A stretch of 64,000 nucleotides of DNA from Streptomyces sp. HPF1205 (GCF_020400825.1 NZ_JAINVH010000003.1:186001-250000); one strand, 5' to 3'; shown: positions 34,385 to 43,648, counted from the stretch's first letter. Notes: generated from the letters alone by a model not told the origin. Translations and numbers: made by a program.

Positions 34385-34474
34385 GACCTGTACCCACGAT
34401 TGTCCCGCAGTTGCCGAATCAGCTGCCGAAGAACCGCCTCAGAATAGTACGCCTTGCTTAAGAAATGGGCCGCC

Positions 34475-34912
34475 ATGTTTCCTCCTCCGCCCCTCGATGA
34501 CGCCGCCGTGGTGCGGCGCGCGGTGAACCGGCTGGGCCGCCGCATGCGCGCCGAGCGACTGCCGGACGGGCTGCCGACCGGCAAGCTGGCCGCGCTGGCT
34601 CACCTGTACAGGTCGGGGCCGGGCACCGCGCGAGCGATGGCGGCCGCCCTGCACGTACAGCCGCAGTCGCTGACCAGGACGCTCGCCGCGCTTGAGGAGG
34701 AGGGGCTGGTGACGCGGGTGCGGGACACGGAGGACGGACGGCAGTACCTGATCGAGCTGACATGGCGCGGTTTCGAGGCGATGGCCCGCGACGTGGACCA
34801 CCGGGACGCGTGGCTGCGCCGGCGGATGGCCACGGAGCTCAACGACACCGAGCGGGAAGTGCTGCGGCTGGCCGCCGGATTGCTGGACCGCCTGGCGGCG
34901 GACGAAGAGTGA
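34475..34912 (+). CDS. MarR family transcriptional regulator
   Basis: The 145-residue protein has the MarR winged helix: LPTGKLAALAHLYRSGPGTARAMAAALHVQPQSLTRTLAALEEEGLVTRVRDTEDGRQYLIELT. I start it at ATG 34475; a TTG at 34454 is in frame. No ribosome site is evident. It is divergent from the FUSC exporter and probably represses it, perhaps in response to an aromatic acid (inference). Confidence 0.85.
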   Translation: MFPPPPLDDAAVVRRAVNRLGRRMRAERLPDGLPTGKLAALAHLYRSGPGTARAMAAALHVQPQSLTRTLAALEEEGLVTRVRDTEDGRQYLIELTWRGFEAMARDVDHRDAWLRRRMATELNDTEREVLRLAAGLLDRLAADEE

Positions 34913-34947
34913 GGAGTGATGACACAGCCGGGGGTCGATCCCTCCCC

Positions 34948-34964
34948 ATACCCCTAGGGGGTAT
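34948..34964 (+). promoter_or_regulatory. CsoR copper-responsive operator
   Basis: ATACCCCTAGGGGGTAT matches the CsoR-type GC-rich palindrome (ATACCCC..GGGGTAT). It overlaps TATAAG, a plausible -10, about 95 bases upstream of the copper chaperone gene, so copper should relieve repression. Confidence 0.8.
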
Positions 34965-35064
34965 AAGCTGGTGATCGGTGGACGGAAGACCGTCCCTTCA
35001 CACGCGCGGGTGACAAGCGGAAGCACGTGCGACGTCCCTTCGCGCACCCATGAAGGAGCAGGAA

Positions 35065-35277
35065 ATGAGCGAGACCGTCTACTCCGTCTCGGGTATGAGC
35101 TGCGGCCACTGCGAGTCGGCCGTCACCAAGGAGGTCACGGCGATCCCCGGGGTCACGTCCGTGACCGCCGAGGCGCAGACCGGACTGGTGACCGTCGCCT
35201 CCGAGGGACCGCTGGACGACGAGGCGGTGCGCGCGGCGGTGGACGAGGCCGGTTACGAACTCGTCGGCCGCGCCTGA
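35065..35277 (+). CDS. copZ: Copper chaperone (heavy-metal-associated domain)
   Basis: The 70-residue protein is one HMA domain. GMSCGHCESAV contains the CxxC copper site, and VTSVTAEAQTGLVTV and DEAGYELVG complete the ferredoxin-like fold. AAGGAG lies 9 bases before the ATG. It normally hands Cu(I) to a CopA P-type ATPase, but no such gene is adjacent here. A CsoR box upstream explains its regulation. Confidence 0.92.
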   Translation: MSETVYSVSGMSCGHCESAVTKEVTAIPGVTSVTAEAQTGLVTVASEGPLDDEAVRAAVDEAGYELVGRA

Positions 35278-35361
35278 CGCCTTGGCGCCCCGCCGCACGG
35301 GCGGCCAAGCCCGCCGTCCGCCGCCATGGAACCCGGTGATCCGGATGGGGTCCAATGGAGT

Positions 35362-36564
35362 ATGAGCGGAGCGGAGCGGCGGATCAGCCGTAAGGAACGG
35401 ATCGCACGGATCGCGGCGCGGCACTTTCTGGCCGAGGGGCGCCTGGCGGACACCGCGGACGAGGTGGCGGGTCGGCTGGTCGCGCTCCACGCCACCGACC
35501 CGGCGAGCGTGTACCTGTCGGTCGCGGCAAGGCTGCGGGAGCCGCGGACGGCGTTCGAGGGTCTGGACGAGGCCCTGTATGGCGAACAGCCCACGTTGAC
35601 GCGGATGCTGGCGATGCGGCGCACGATGTTCGTCCTCACCCGGCAGACGGCACCCGCCGCCTATGCGGCGGCCGGCCGCCACATCGCGGCGCGCGAGCGC
35701 AAGGGGCTGCTGACGTTCCTCGCCGAGGGCGGCGGCTGGGACGAGCGGTGGCTCGCCGAGGTGGAGACCGAGGTCGAGGAGGCACTGGCGCGGCACGGGG
35801 AGGCCGGCGGGGTCCGGCTGGGCCAACTGGTGCCAAGGCTGCGCGAGAAGGTCGTGGTGGCGCGCGGCAAGCCGTACGAGGCCACGCAGCATGTGGCGAG
35901 CCGGATCATCCGCACGATGGCCGCCGAGGGCAGGATCGAGCGGCGCAGGCCCGCGGGGTCGTGGACGAGCAGTCAGTTCCGGTGGGCGAAGGCGCGGCCG
36001 CTGCCGCCGGTGCCCGTGGACGAGGCGCGGGCCGAGGTGGTCGGGTCGTGGCTGGCGGCCTACGGTCCCGGGACCGAGGCCGACGTCAAGTGGTGGACCG
36101 GATGGTCACTGGGAGAGGTCCGCAAGGCCCTCGCGGCGGTCGGCGCCGAACCGGTGGCCCTGGACGAGGGACCCGGCTGGGTCCTGCCCGGCGACCTCGC
36201 CACGGACGGGGCGATACCCGCGTCAATGGATGCGGATGCGCGACCCGCGGCCAGGCTGCTGCCCGCCCTCGATCCGACGCCTATGGGGTGGCAGAACCGG
36301 GAATGGTTCCTGCCCGGTCCGCACCGGGCCGCTCTCTTCGACCGCACGGGCAATGTGGGGCCGACGGTCTGGTGGGGCGGCGAGGTGATCGGCGGCTGGG
36401 CACAGCGCGCGGACGGCACCGTCGTCTGGCGCCAGTTGACCGACCGCGGCAAGGAGGCGGCCGACGCCGTCGACGAGCGGGCCGCCCACCTGACCGGCCT
36501 GCTGGGCGAGGTGCGGATCACCCCGCGCTTCCGTACCCCGCTGGAACGCGAGTTGTCGGCGTGA
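35362..36564 (+). CDS. Winged-helix DNA-binding protein, AlkZ-like
   Basis: The 400-residue protein belongs to the winged-helix (HTH_42/DUF1006) family that includes the AlkZ/YcaQ DNA glycosylases. LHATDPASVYLSVAARL, LTRMLAMRRTMFVLT, KPYEATQHVASRIIRTMAAEGRIERRRPAGSWTSSQFRW, and TEADVKWWTGWSLGEVRKAL follow the family order; the C-terminal LPALDPTPMGWQNREWFL is also typical. AlkZ unhooks DNA crosslinks in S. sahachiroi; whether this one has glycosylase activity is unproven. ATG 35362 is preceded by GGAG; ATG 35326 is in frame. Confidence 0.8.
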   Translation: MSGAERRISRKERIARIAARHFLAEGRLADTADEVAGRLVALHATDPASVYLSVAARLREPRTAFEGLDEALYGEQPTLTRMLAMRRTMFVLTRQTAPAAYAAAGRHIAARERKGLLTFLAEGGGWDERWLAEVETEVEEALARHGEAGGVRLGQLVPRLREKVVVARGKPYEATQHVASRIIRTMAAEGRIERRRPAGSWTSSQFRWAKARPLPPVPVDEARAEVVGSWLAAYGPGTEADVKWWTGWSLGEVRKALAAVGAEPVALDEGPGWVLPGDLATDGAIPASMDADARPAARLLPALDPTPMGWQNREWFLPGPHRAALFDRTGNVGPTVWWGGEVIGGWAQRADGTVVWRQLTDRGKEAADAVDERAAHLTGLLGEVRITPRFRTPLERELSA

Positions 36565-36594
36565 AGAAGGAGCGGGAAGGCGACGGGGTGAAAA

Positions 36595-36636
36595 GTGAGG
36601 GGGCGGCCCGCGCGAGCGCGCGGACCGCCCCCTCAC
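36595..36636. terminator. Bidirectional hairpin terminator
   Basis: GTGAGGGGGCGG pairs with CCGCCCCCTCAC, with an inner CCGCGCG/CGCGCGG stem around a 2-nt centre, between the convergent AlkZ-like and carboxypeptidase genes. Confidence 0.8.
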
Positions 36637-36675
36637 TCCCTGGTCGCCCGTGACCGAGCGGGCCGGGCAGGACCG

Positions 36676-39279
36676 TCAGCCCAGCCGGGTCAGCTTCTTC
36701 CCGAACGATGGTTGGTGCAGGTCGCCCTGCAGGACCACGGGGACCGAGGTCTTGGCGGAGCCCGAACCGAAGGCGACCGTGCCGACCTGGGTGCCGGATG
36801 CGGCGCTGTGCGGGACTCCGGCGGACCCGGCGGTAAGGCTCAGGGTGGTCTTCATGCCCGGCCAGCCGATCGCCACGAGATCCTTGGCAGCGGCCACCGG
36901 CGTGCGCCCGCCCAGACCGTCGTCCACATAGCCGACGACTTGGCCCTTCTTCACTATCGTCGCCTGGGTCAGGCCGCCCTGGATGGCGTCGATCATCTTC
37001 TGGCTGTTGGCCAGCGCCAGGTCGAGCATGGCGGAGGGGGTGGTGCGGCCGCCGCGCTGCTGCAGCACGACGCCCAGGATGAGCTGCTGCTTGCCGTTTA
37101 TCGTCCGGTGCGCGGCCCACATCAAGGCGCCGCCGGCCGGGGTGCTGGAACCGGTCTTGACGCCGACGACGCCCAAGTGCACCAGGTCGTTGTTGTTGTT
37201 GTAGATGACGCCGACGCCGGGGATGTTGATGTTCGGCAGGGCGACGACCGACCGGAAGACGTCGTTCTTCATCACCTCACGGGCCAGTTTGAGCTGGTCG
37301 ACGGCGGTGCTGACAGTGGTCTCCTCGAAGCCGCTGGCACCCGTATAGGTGGTGTGGGTCATCCCGAGGGCGGCCGCCTCCGCGCGCATCTTGGCGACGA
37401 ACGCCTCCTGGGTTCCGGCGTCCCAGCGGGCCAGCAGCCGCGCGATGTTGTTGCCGGACGGGATGAGCAGCAGCTGCAGCATCTGGCGTTCGGTGAACCG
37501 CTGCCCGGCCTGCACATGGGCGGTGGACTCGTCGGTCGACGCCGACTCCCTGGCCGCCGTGGCGTCGACGGTGATCGTCGGGCCGTTCTCCTTCCCCGCC
37601 AGCGGATGGTCACGGAGGATCACGTACGCCGTCATCACCTTGGTCACGCTGGCGATCGGTACGGGCGTCTGGGCGCCGCGCACGCCGAGCGAGCCGAGCC
37701 CCTCGACCTCCGCGACCGACTGGCCCTCGCTCGGCCAGGGCAGCGAGGCGGGCAGCGGCGTGCCGGCGAAGGTGTACGTAGGGGCCGCGGTCAGCTTCAG
37801 CCCGGGGGACGGCAGCGGGCGCAGCGCCTGCACCACCACGAAAGCGACGGCCAGCAGGGCGACGAGCGGCGTCCAGATCTTGAACCGCCGCATGATGCTG
37901 CGCAGCAGGGTCTGCGGCGGGGGCGGGGTATTGGTCAGCTCCGCCAGCAGCTTGAGCGGGTCCCTGGGCTCCTGGCCGGACGTCGGCTCCGGCGGCATCG
38001 GCAGGTCGAGGGTGCCTTCGGGCCCGATCGCCCCGCCCCCGGCCGCGTCCGCGGGCTTCACCGGGGGTACGGGACCGGGCGGAGCTGCGGGCGGCAGTGG
38101 CGCCGGGGCGGCCCCGGACGGCGCCTGGGAGGGCGTACGCGCTCGCACGGGCGTGCCCGGCGTCCCGAAGGCCACCTGGGCCCGCGGGCCCGCCGCACCG
38201 CCGCCGGAGGCCCCCTGGGGCCGCACCGGCAGGTCCGACACGAGCGGTTTGAGGACGCGCGTGGAAGCGGATGTGGAAGCGGAGGCGGGGCCGGCCACCG
38301 CGCCGTCCGCGCCGTCGGTTCCGTCCGCGCCGTGTCCGCCGTCCGTACGGCCTTCGGCGTTGATGCGATCTTCAGCGCCGGCCGCGGTGTCTTTCGCCGC
38401 GCCCTTGGAGTCCGCCCCGGCTTCGGGGTCCGCGCCAGCCTCGCGGTCCCCACCAGCCTCGCGGTCCGCACCGGTCTCGCGGTCCGCACCGGCCGCGGCA
38501 CTTGCGGCCACGTCCTTCGCGGCGCCCTTGCCGTCGGAAGCGCCCTTGCCGCCCGCGGCGCCGTTCGCCTGCGCCTTGCCGCCCGCGGCGCCCTCGCGGG
38601 TGCCGTCCTCGTTCTCGTCGCCGTCCTTCGTCGCGCCGCCCTTGCGCGGCCTTCCTTCTCCCTCGTCCGCGATCGTGCCGTGCGGCGTGGCGTCCTCCGG
38701 CGCCGCGGGCTGCCCGCTCCCGGCGCCGGCGATCTCACCCGGCGGGCCGCCCGCCGTTCGAGCGCCGCGTTCCGCCACCGGAGTGCGCTCCGGCGCGTCA
38801 GGAACCGGATCGGAAGCCGCGTCCGTGGAAACCCCGTCTGCCACACTCGCCACACTGCCACCAGAGGACACCGCTGCCCCACTCTGCGGATCACGATTCG
38901 ATTCCGCTTTCACGGGCCCGGGGGCCTCGGCACGGGGGGAGGGAGAGGTCACCGAGGGGGTGCCGGGCGCAGCCGGGGTGGTTCGGGCGTCTACCGGCGG
39001 TACGTCATCCGCCGTATTCGCCGCCGCGGAGGGGGCGGACGCCTGAGCGGAGTGGAGGCGCGCGCCGGACCCGTTCACCTCCGCCTTCCCGGGGGCGCGC
39101 CTCGGCGCGGCGGCACCGGGCGACGCCGGGCGACGCTCGCGTACGTCTCCCGTCGCACGCGCCTCACGCGTCTCACCAGGCGTCCGGAACACCGCCAGCC
39201 TCGGGTCGGGGGCGACCTTGTCGGCCGGCTCCCCCGACGTTCCCTGCCGCTGCTCCCTGCCGGGGGACTCGCCCGCCAC
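36676..39279 (-). CDS. D-alanyl-D-alanine carboxypeptidase with very long disordered N-terminal region
   Basis: The 867-residue protein is a DacA-like penicillin-binding protein. About 480 cytoplasmic residues of Ala/Gly/Pro/Asp-rich sequence come first, including four tandem AGADRE-type hexapeptides. One membrane helix follows (WTPLVALLAVAFVVVQAL), then the periplasmic peptidase S11 domain with SVTK (active-site Ser/Lys), PSGNN (SxN) and VKTG (KTG). The catalytic part trims the last D-Ala from peptidoglycan stems. The GTG start is fixed by AAGGAGG 6 bases upstream. The head is far longer than in usual DacA proteins. Confidence 0.9.
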   Translation of the reverse strand: MAGESPGREQRQGTSGEPADKVAPDPRLAVFRTPGETREARATGDVRERRPASPGAAAPRRAPGKAEVNGSGARLHSAQASAPSAAANTADDVPPVDARTTPAAPGTPSVTSPSPRAEAPGPVKAESNRDPQSGAAVSSGGSVASVADGVSTDAASDPVPDAPERTPVAERGARTAGGPPGEIAGAGSGQPAAPEDATPHGTIADEGEGRPRKGGATKDGDENEDGTREGAAGGKAQANGAAGGKGASDGKGAAKDVAASAAAGADRETGADREAGGDREAGADPEAGADSKGAAKDTAAGAEDRINAEGRTDGGHGADGTDGADGAVAGPASASTSASTRVLKPLVSDLPVRPQGASGGGAAGPRAQVAFGTPGTPVRARTPSQAPSGAAPAPLPPAAPPGPVPPVKPADAAGGGAIGPEGTLDLPMPPEPTSGQEPRDPLKLLAELTNTPPPPQTLLRSIMRRFKIWTPLVALLAVAFVVVQALRPLPSPGLKLTAAPTYTFAGTPLPASLPWPSEGQSVAEVEGLGSLGVRGAQTPVPIASVTKVMTAYVILRDHPLAGKENGPTITVDATAARESASTDESTAHVQAGQRFTERQMLQLLLIPSGNNIARLLARWDAGTQEAFVAKMRAEAAALGMTHTTYTGASGFEETTVSTAVDQLKLAREVMKNDVFRSVVALPNINIPGVGVIYNNNNDLVHLGVVGVKTGSSTPAGGALMWAAHRTINGKQQLILGVVLQQRGGRTTPSAMLDLALANSQKMIDAIQGGLTQATIVKKGQVVGYVDDGLGGRTPVAAAKDLVAIGWPGMKTTLSLTAGSAGVPHSAASGTQVGTVAFGSGSAKTSVPVVLQGDLHQPSFGKKLTRLG
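38427..38498. repeat. 18-bp tandem repeat inside the carboxypeptidase gene
   Basis: Four units of about GGTCCGCACCAGCCTCGC, each coding on the minus strand for a six-residue unit such as AGADRE. Copies differ by a few bases, which suggests an older expansion. Confidence 0.8.
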
Positions 39280-39542
39280 GCAGACCTCCTTCTGGTTTCG
39301 CACACATCGTCACAGGTCGTACACGCATAGTGAGGGGCGTGAGTGCGCTGGCGCTCCCAGCCGTCCGGACCGACACCCGCAAGTGTCCCGCGACGGGCCC
39401 GCGGCCCGTCGACTGCGACACCCCGCCCACCCCGTAGACGAGAACGACATACCAGCCGGTTCCCGCCGATAAGGCGAAGGCGCTCTCGACAGGCCGGTGT
39501 GAGAGGCGTCACCCTGTCATTCATCCACGCGGGGAGGCATGG

Positions 39543-40244
39543 ATGGGCAAGAGCCGCAGAACAATTCCGGAAGAGCTGTTGCTGCTCGCCCTGGACCCGA
39601 CGACCGGGACCACGGCGCAGCCGCAGTCGCTCGACCTCGGCCTCGCCGGGGCACAGCTCGTCGAGCTGGCCCTGGCCGGACGGATAGCCCCTGACGGGGA
39701 TCGTATCGCCGTGGTGCACCCACGGCCGACTGGAGATCCGACCCTGGACTCCGCGCTCGAACTGCTGCGACGCCGTGGCAGTCCGGTCCGCGCCGTCCAC
39801 TGGATCGGCGGGCCCCGGCTGGGGCTGCGCCAGACGTATCTCGCGCACCTGGAGCGGTGCGGCATGGTGCACGCCGTGCCGGGTCAGATGTGCGGGGTGC
39901 TGCCGACCACTCGTTACCAGGCGACCGACAGCGCGGTCAGCCGGGAGATAAGGGCCCGGCTCGACAGCGCGATCCGCACCGGCGTGCCGCCGGACCCGCG
40001 GACCGCCGCGCTCGCCGCGCTCGCTCACTCGGTGGGGCTCGGCAAGCACCTGTACCCGGGCAACGAGGGCCGGTCCTCGCGATCGCGCCTGCGCGACCTG
40101 ATCAGGTACGACCCGATGGGCGGCCTCGTGGCGCACGCGGTGATGGATGTACAGAACGGGGTGGCGGCGCAGCCGAAACGGCCGCCGGCCCAGGCGCAGC
40201 GTACGGCGGGCCACAGCACGATGGCCCGGGCCGGCGCCCGCTGA
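39543..40244 (+). CDS. GPP34 (GOLPH3-like) family protein
   Basis: The 233-residue protein is a bacterial member of the GPP34/GOLPH3 fold, which binds phosphoinositides in eukaryotes. IPEELLLLALDPTTG at the start and LAGAQLVELALAGRI are the hallmark helix pair; RRTAALAALAHSVGLGKHLYP-like sequence (PDPRTAALAALAHSVGLGKHLYPG) lies near the C-terminus. GGGGAGG precedes the ATG. Such genes are multi-copy in Streptomyces and their role is not known. Confidence 0.87.
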   Translation: MGKSRRTIPEELLLLALDPTTGTTAQPQSLDLGLAGAQLVELALAGRIAPDGDRIAVVHPRPTGDPTLDSALELLRRRGSPVRAVHWIGGPRLGLRQTYLAHLERCGMVHAVPGQMCGVLPTTRYQATDSAVSREIRARLDSAIRTGVPPDPRTAALAALAHSVGLGKHLYPGNEGRSSRSRLRDLIRYDPMGGLVAHAVMDVQNGVAAQPKRPPAQAQRTAGHSTMARAGAR

Positions 40245-40884
40245 GCGACGCGACCCGCAACCAACCGCGACCGCGACGGCGACATCGGCGGCACACGGCC
40301 GCAACCGCGGCCACTGCCGCGATGCCGGCAGCGGGCAGCGGAGAGCGTCAACGGACACAGCGCCGAAGGACAGCACCAGCGGACGGCACCAAGCGTGCCA
40401 TCCGGCACGTCAGCACCGCGTAAGGCCGGGTGACCTTCGCGCCACCCCGTTCGCGGCACCACGCGTCGGCCGCGGCGGCGGGCGCCAGGGCGCCGAGAGC
40501 ACCGAGGCACAAAGGCACCGACAGCACAGGCGGTCGGACAGCACCAACGGCATGAACGGCATCAACAGCACCGAAGTCACCGACCGCACCAACCTCGCAA
40601 CACCACGCACCACCCCGTAGCACAGGGCGGCGCCGGTGTCCGCCGGCAGGGACCGGACACCGGCTGGGATACGGCCGTCCATGCGACCCGGTTCCGGGAG
40701 CCGCTGTGACGCGCGGGGCGGCGGCCTGCGGACGCACCCGGGTTCCCGGGCGCGCCGGCCGGCCCGCCGCCCCGCGCGTTCCATTTGAACGGACAACCTT
40801 GTTCCGCGTATTCGCCAGCGCGGTGATGACCGGTAGTGGCAGGCTGCTGACCATCAGTAGGATCAGCGTGGAGGTGCAGTACCC
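40245..40884. other. 640-bp region without a supported gene
   Basis: Open frames here are Arg/Thr/Asn-rich artefacts with no family signal. The segment 40545-40620 is rich in ACC/AAC/ACG codon-like repeats. A hairpin at 40632-40664 and a promoter for the HTH gene (TAGGAT at 40858) are the only signals. Confidence 0.5.
40632..40664. terminator. Hairpin, probable terminator
   Basis: GCCGGTGTCCG pairs perfectly with CGGACACCGGC across 11 nt. It is about 390 bp after the GPP34 gene, so it may insulate the HTH gene that follows. Confidence 0.6.
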
Positions 40885-41739
40885 GTGGTCGCCAACGTCA
40901 ACCCCACCGTCAGGCGCCGCCGTCTGGGTTCGGAGCTGCGCAAGCTGCGGGAGCAGAAGGGGATGACGGCCGAGGAGGTCGCGGCCCGGCTGCTGGTCTC
41001 GCAGTCGAAGATCAGCCGGCTGGAGAACGGCCGCCGCAGCATCAGCCAGCGCGACGTGCGCGACCTGTGCAACGTGTACGGCGTGGAGGACGTGCGCATC
41101 GTCGAATCCCTGATGCAGATGGCCAAGGAGTCGCGCCAGCAGGGCTGGTGGCACGCCTTCGGCGACATCCCGTACAGCGTCTACATCGGTCTGGAGACGG
41201 AGGCGGCCTCCTTGCGGGTGTTCGAGCCGCAGGTGGTGCCGGGCCTGCTGCAGACGCCTGAGTACGCGTCCGCGATGATCGCCGGCAATCTGCCGGAGGC
41301 CACGCCCGAGCAGGTGGAGAAGCGGGTCAGCGTGCGGATGCGGCGGCAGGACCGGATCACCGACACTGAGTCACCGCTGCGGATGTGGGCCGTGGTCGAC
41401 GAGGCGGCGCTGTGCCGCAAGGTCGGCAACGAGGAGATCATGCGCGGCCAGCTCGCCAGACTGGTCGAGATGAGCCGGCTGCCCCATGTGACCGTGCAGG
41501 TGCTGCCGTTCGAGGCGGGCGCCCATCCGGGGCTGAGCGGGCAGTTCGCGGTCCTGGAGTTCACCGACGCCACGGACGCGACGGTGGTGTACCTGGAGGG
41601 CGTCAACAGCGACCTGTATCTGGAGAAGGACACCGACGTGCAGGCGTACAGCGTGATGTACGAGCACCTGCGCGCCCAGGCGCTGGGGCCGGAGCAGACC
41701 CGGCAGTTCATCACGGAGGCGGCACAGCGGTACACCTGA
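40885..41739 (+). CDS. XRE-family regulator with DUF5753 (HTH/DUF397 pair)
   Basis: The 284-residue protein has an N-terminal XRE helix-turn-helix (LGSELRKLREQKGMTAEEVAARLLVSQSKISRLENGRRSISQRDVRDLCNVYGV) and a C-terminal DUF5753 domain (QVVPGLLQTPEYASAMI ... LPHVTVQVLPFEAGAHPGLSGQFAVLEF). This is the standard WhiJ-like regulator of actinomycetes. The GTG start has GGAGG 9 bases upstream. Its partner DUF397 gene starts 191 bp downstream on the same strand. Confidence 0.92.
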   Translation: MVANVNPTVRRRRLGSELRKLREQKGMTAEEVAARLLVSQSKISRLENGRRSISQRDVRDLCNVYGVEDVRIVESLMQMAKESRQQGWWHAFGDIPYSVYIGLETEAASLRVFEPQVVPGLLQTPEYASAMIAGNLPEATPEQVEKRVSVRMRRQDRITDTESPLRMWAVVDEAALCRKVGNEEIMRGQLARLVEMSRLPHVTVQVLPFEAGAHPGLSGQFAVLEFTDATDATVVYLEGVNSDLYLEKDTDVQAYSVMYEHLRAQALGPEQTRQFITEAAQRYT

Positions 41740-41930
41740 GGACTCGGCACTCCGGAGAAGGCCGCAGATTACACCCCGGCCCGCCCATCGGTGAAGAGTT
41801 GCCGGGTATATGCCATCCAGTCGAGTGAAGTGCCCCCCGCCTGCGCGATGTTGCCGGGTAGCGTCGAGGACAGTCACCAAGGCGCGCTGGCACCCAACGC
41901 GCCGCCTCACCAGCACACACCGGAGCAGAG

Positions 41931-42140
41931 ATGGCAATCAAGCTGGGCAGCACCCCTTCGTGGGTCAAGTCCTCGCGGTCCACCGGTAACGGGGCCTGCG
42001 TGGAAGTGAAGTCACCGGTCGCGGAGGCGGTCGTCGTCCGCGACTCCAAGGACCCGCACGGTCCCGTCCTCAGCTTTTCCCCCGAGGCGTGGTCGTCCTT
42101 CGTCGCCGACGTGGAAAGCGGTTCGTTCGACCTGCGCTGA
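41931..42140 (+). CDS. DUF397 small protein
   Basis: The 69-residue product has the DUF397 core: WVKSSRSTGNGACVEVKSP and VVRDSKDPHGPVLSFSPEAWSSFVADVESG. These proteins pair with the upstream DUF5753-type regulator and, in several Streptomyces systems (WhiJ, AbaA, Scr1/Scr2 types), counteract or modify it to influence sporulation or antibiotic production. Confidence 0.92.
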   Translation: MAIKLGSTPSWVKSSRSTGNGACVEVKSPVAEAVVVRDSKDPHGPVLSFSPEAWSSFVADVESGSFDLR

Positions 42141-42308
42141 CGTGCCGCTGTCCGGGCGGCGGGCGCGCCCGTCCGCGGGACGTCCGTACGATCGGCAGTG
42201 ACCACAGAGCCCTCTCGACTGGCCGCCGTCCTGGCCGAGGGGGCTCCCCGCTGCCCGCATCCTCAAAACTAACTGTACGCACCAATCACATGTCCGTAGA
42301 GTTCCGCC

Positions 42309-43502
42309 ATGACGACGACGCCGCTTCGAGCCGCCCTGCCCCCGCTCGCCGCACGTGCCCAGGCGGTGGGCGCGTCGCCGGTACGGGAGATCCTGGCGCT
42401 GACCGCGCGGCCCGAGGTCATCTCGTTCGCCGGGGGACTTCCGGCACCCGAACTGTTCGACGCGGAGGGGATACGGGCGGCGTACGACCGGGTGCTCGCC
42501 GAGCGGCCCGGGAAGGTGCTGCAGTACTCGACGACCGAGGGCGACCCGGCGCTGCGGGAGGCGGTCGCGGCCCGTCTTACGGCCCGGGGTCTTCGCACCG
42601 GAGCCGGCGACCTGTTGGTGACCGGCGGCTCGCAGCAAGGGCTCGCACTGCTGGCCACCGCGCTGCTGGAACCCGGTGACACGGTACTGGTGGAGAACCC
42701 GACGTACCTGGCGGCCCTGCAGTCCTTCGGCTTCGCGGGCGCAAGGGTGGTGCCGGTGCCGACCGACAGTGACGGGGTGGTCCCGGAGGCCCTGGAGGAG
42801 CTGGTGGCCGCCGAGCGGCCCAAGCTGCTCTACCTGATCCCGAACTTCCAGAATCCGACCGGCCGCACACTGCCCGCGGCCAGGCGCCGCGCCGTCGCAG
42901 AGGTGGCGGGGCGGCACGGCCTGTGGATCGCGGAGGACGACCCGTACGGCGAGCTGCGCTTCGAGGGCGGCTACGAGCCGTGGATCGCCGCCCAGGAGGC
43001 GGCCGCGGATCGGACGGTGCTGCTGGGCAGCTTCTCGAAGGTCATGGCGCCCGGCATGCGGCTCGGCTGGATGCGCGCGCCGGCCGGGCTGCTGCGCCCC
43101 TGCGTCATCGCCAAGCAAGCGGCCGACCTGCACACGTCGACCGTCGACCAGGCCGCCGCGGCCCGCTATCTGGCGGACCGCGACTTGGACGCGCACCTCG
43201 CACGGGTGCGCTCGGCCTATCGTGAGCGCCGCGACGCCCTGCTCGCGGGCCTGGCCTCAACGCTTCCGGCCGGCAGCACCTGGAACCGCCCCCAGGGCGG
43301 CATGTTCGTGTGGGTCCGGCTGCCGGACGGCTATGACGCGACCGAGCTGCTGCGAACGGCCGTGTCGTACGACGTCGCCTATGTGCCGGGGGCGCCCTTC
43401 TTCGCCGCCTCCCCCGATCCCGCCTCCTTGCGCATGTCCTTCACGACGCACACCCCCAGGGAGATCACCGAGGGGCTGGCGCGCCTGGCAAAGGTGTTCT
43501 GA
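42309..43502 (+). CDS. PLP-dependent aminotransferase, 2-aminoadipate type
   Basis: The 397-residue protein is a class I/II aminotransferase without a fused regulator domain. LQYSTTEGDPALREAVAARL, VTGGSQQGLALLATALLEPGD, PNFQNPTGRTL, and Lys244 in SFSKVMAPGMRLGW (PLP Schiff base) match LysN-like 2-aminoadipate/kynurenine aminotransferases. The product probably transaminates an aromatic or dicarboxylic amino acid; specificity is not resolved. The upstream 170 bp has an AT-richer promoter-like patch (CAAAACTAACTGTACGC). Confidence 0.87.
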   Translation: MTTTPLRAALPPLAARAQAVGASPVREILALTARPEVISFAGGLPAPELFDAEGIRAAYDRVLAERPGKVLQYSTTEGDPALREAVAARLTARGLRTGAGDLLVTGGSQQGLALLATALLEPGDTVLVENPTYLAALQSFGFAGARVVPVPTDSDGVVPEALEELVAAERPKLLYLIPNFQNPTGRTLPAARRRAVAEVAGRHGLWIAEDDPYGELRFEGGYEPWIAAQEAAADRTVLLGSFSKVMAPGMRLGWMRAPAGLLRPCVIAKQAADLHTSTVDQAAAARYLADRDLDAHLARVRSAYRERRDALLAGLASTLPAGSTWNRPQGGMFVWVRLPDGYDATELLRTAVSYDVAYVPGAPFFAASPDPASLRMSFTTHTPREITEGLARLAKVF

Positions 43503-43648
43503 CCTCGCCCTTCCTTTCCTTCGCCGGTCCTCCTCCCCGGCGCCGCCAGGGTCCCGCATCCCAGGCGGCCGCCCGTCGTGGCCGCGGCACGGCGCACGTC
43601 CAGCGAAGTGCCCGCTCATCGTGGGTTCGCGCTCTTGGTCATCACATT

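Noticed and set aside
40147..40620. 157-codon frame after the GPP34 gene
   Set aside because: It overlaps the end of a solid gene and is Arg/Thr/Asn-rich filler without Streptomyces codon bias.
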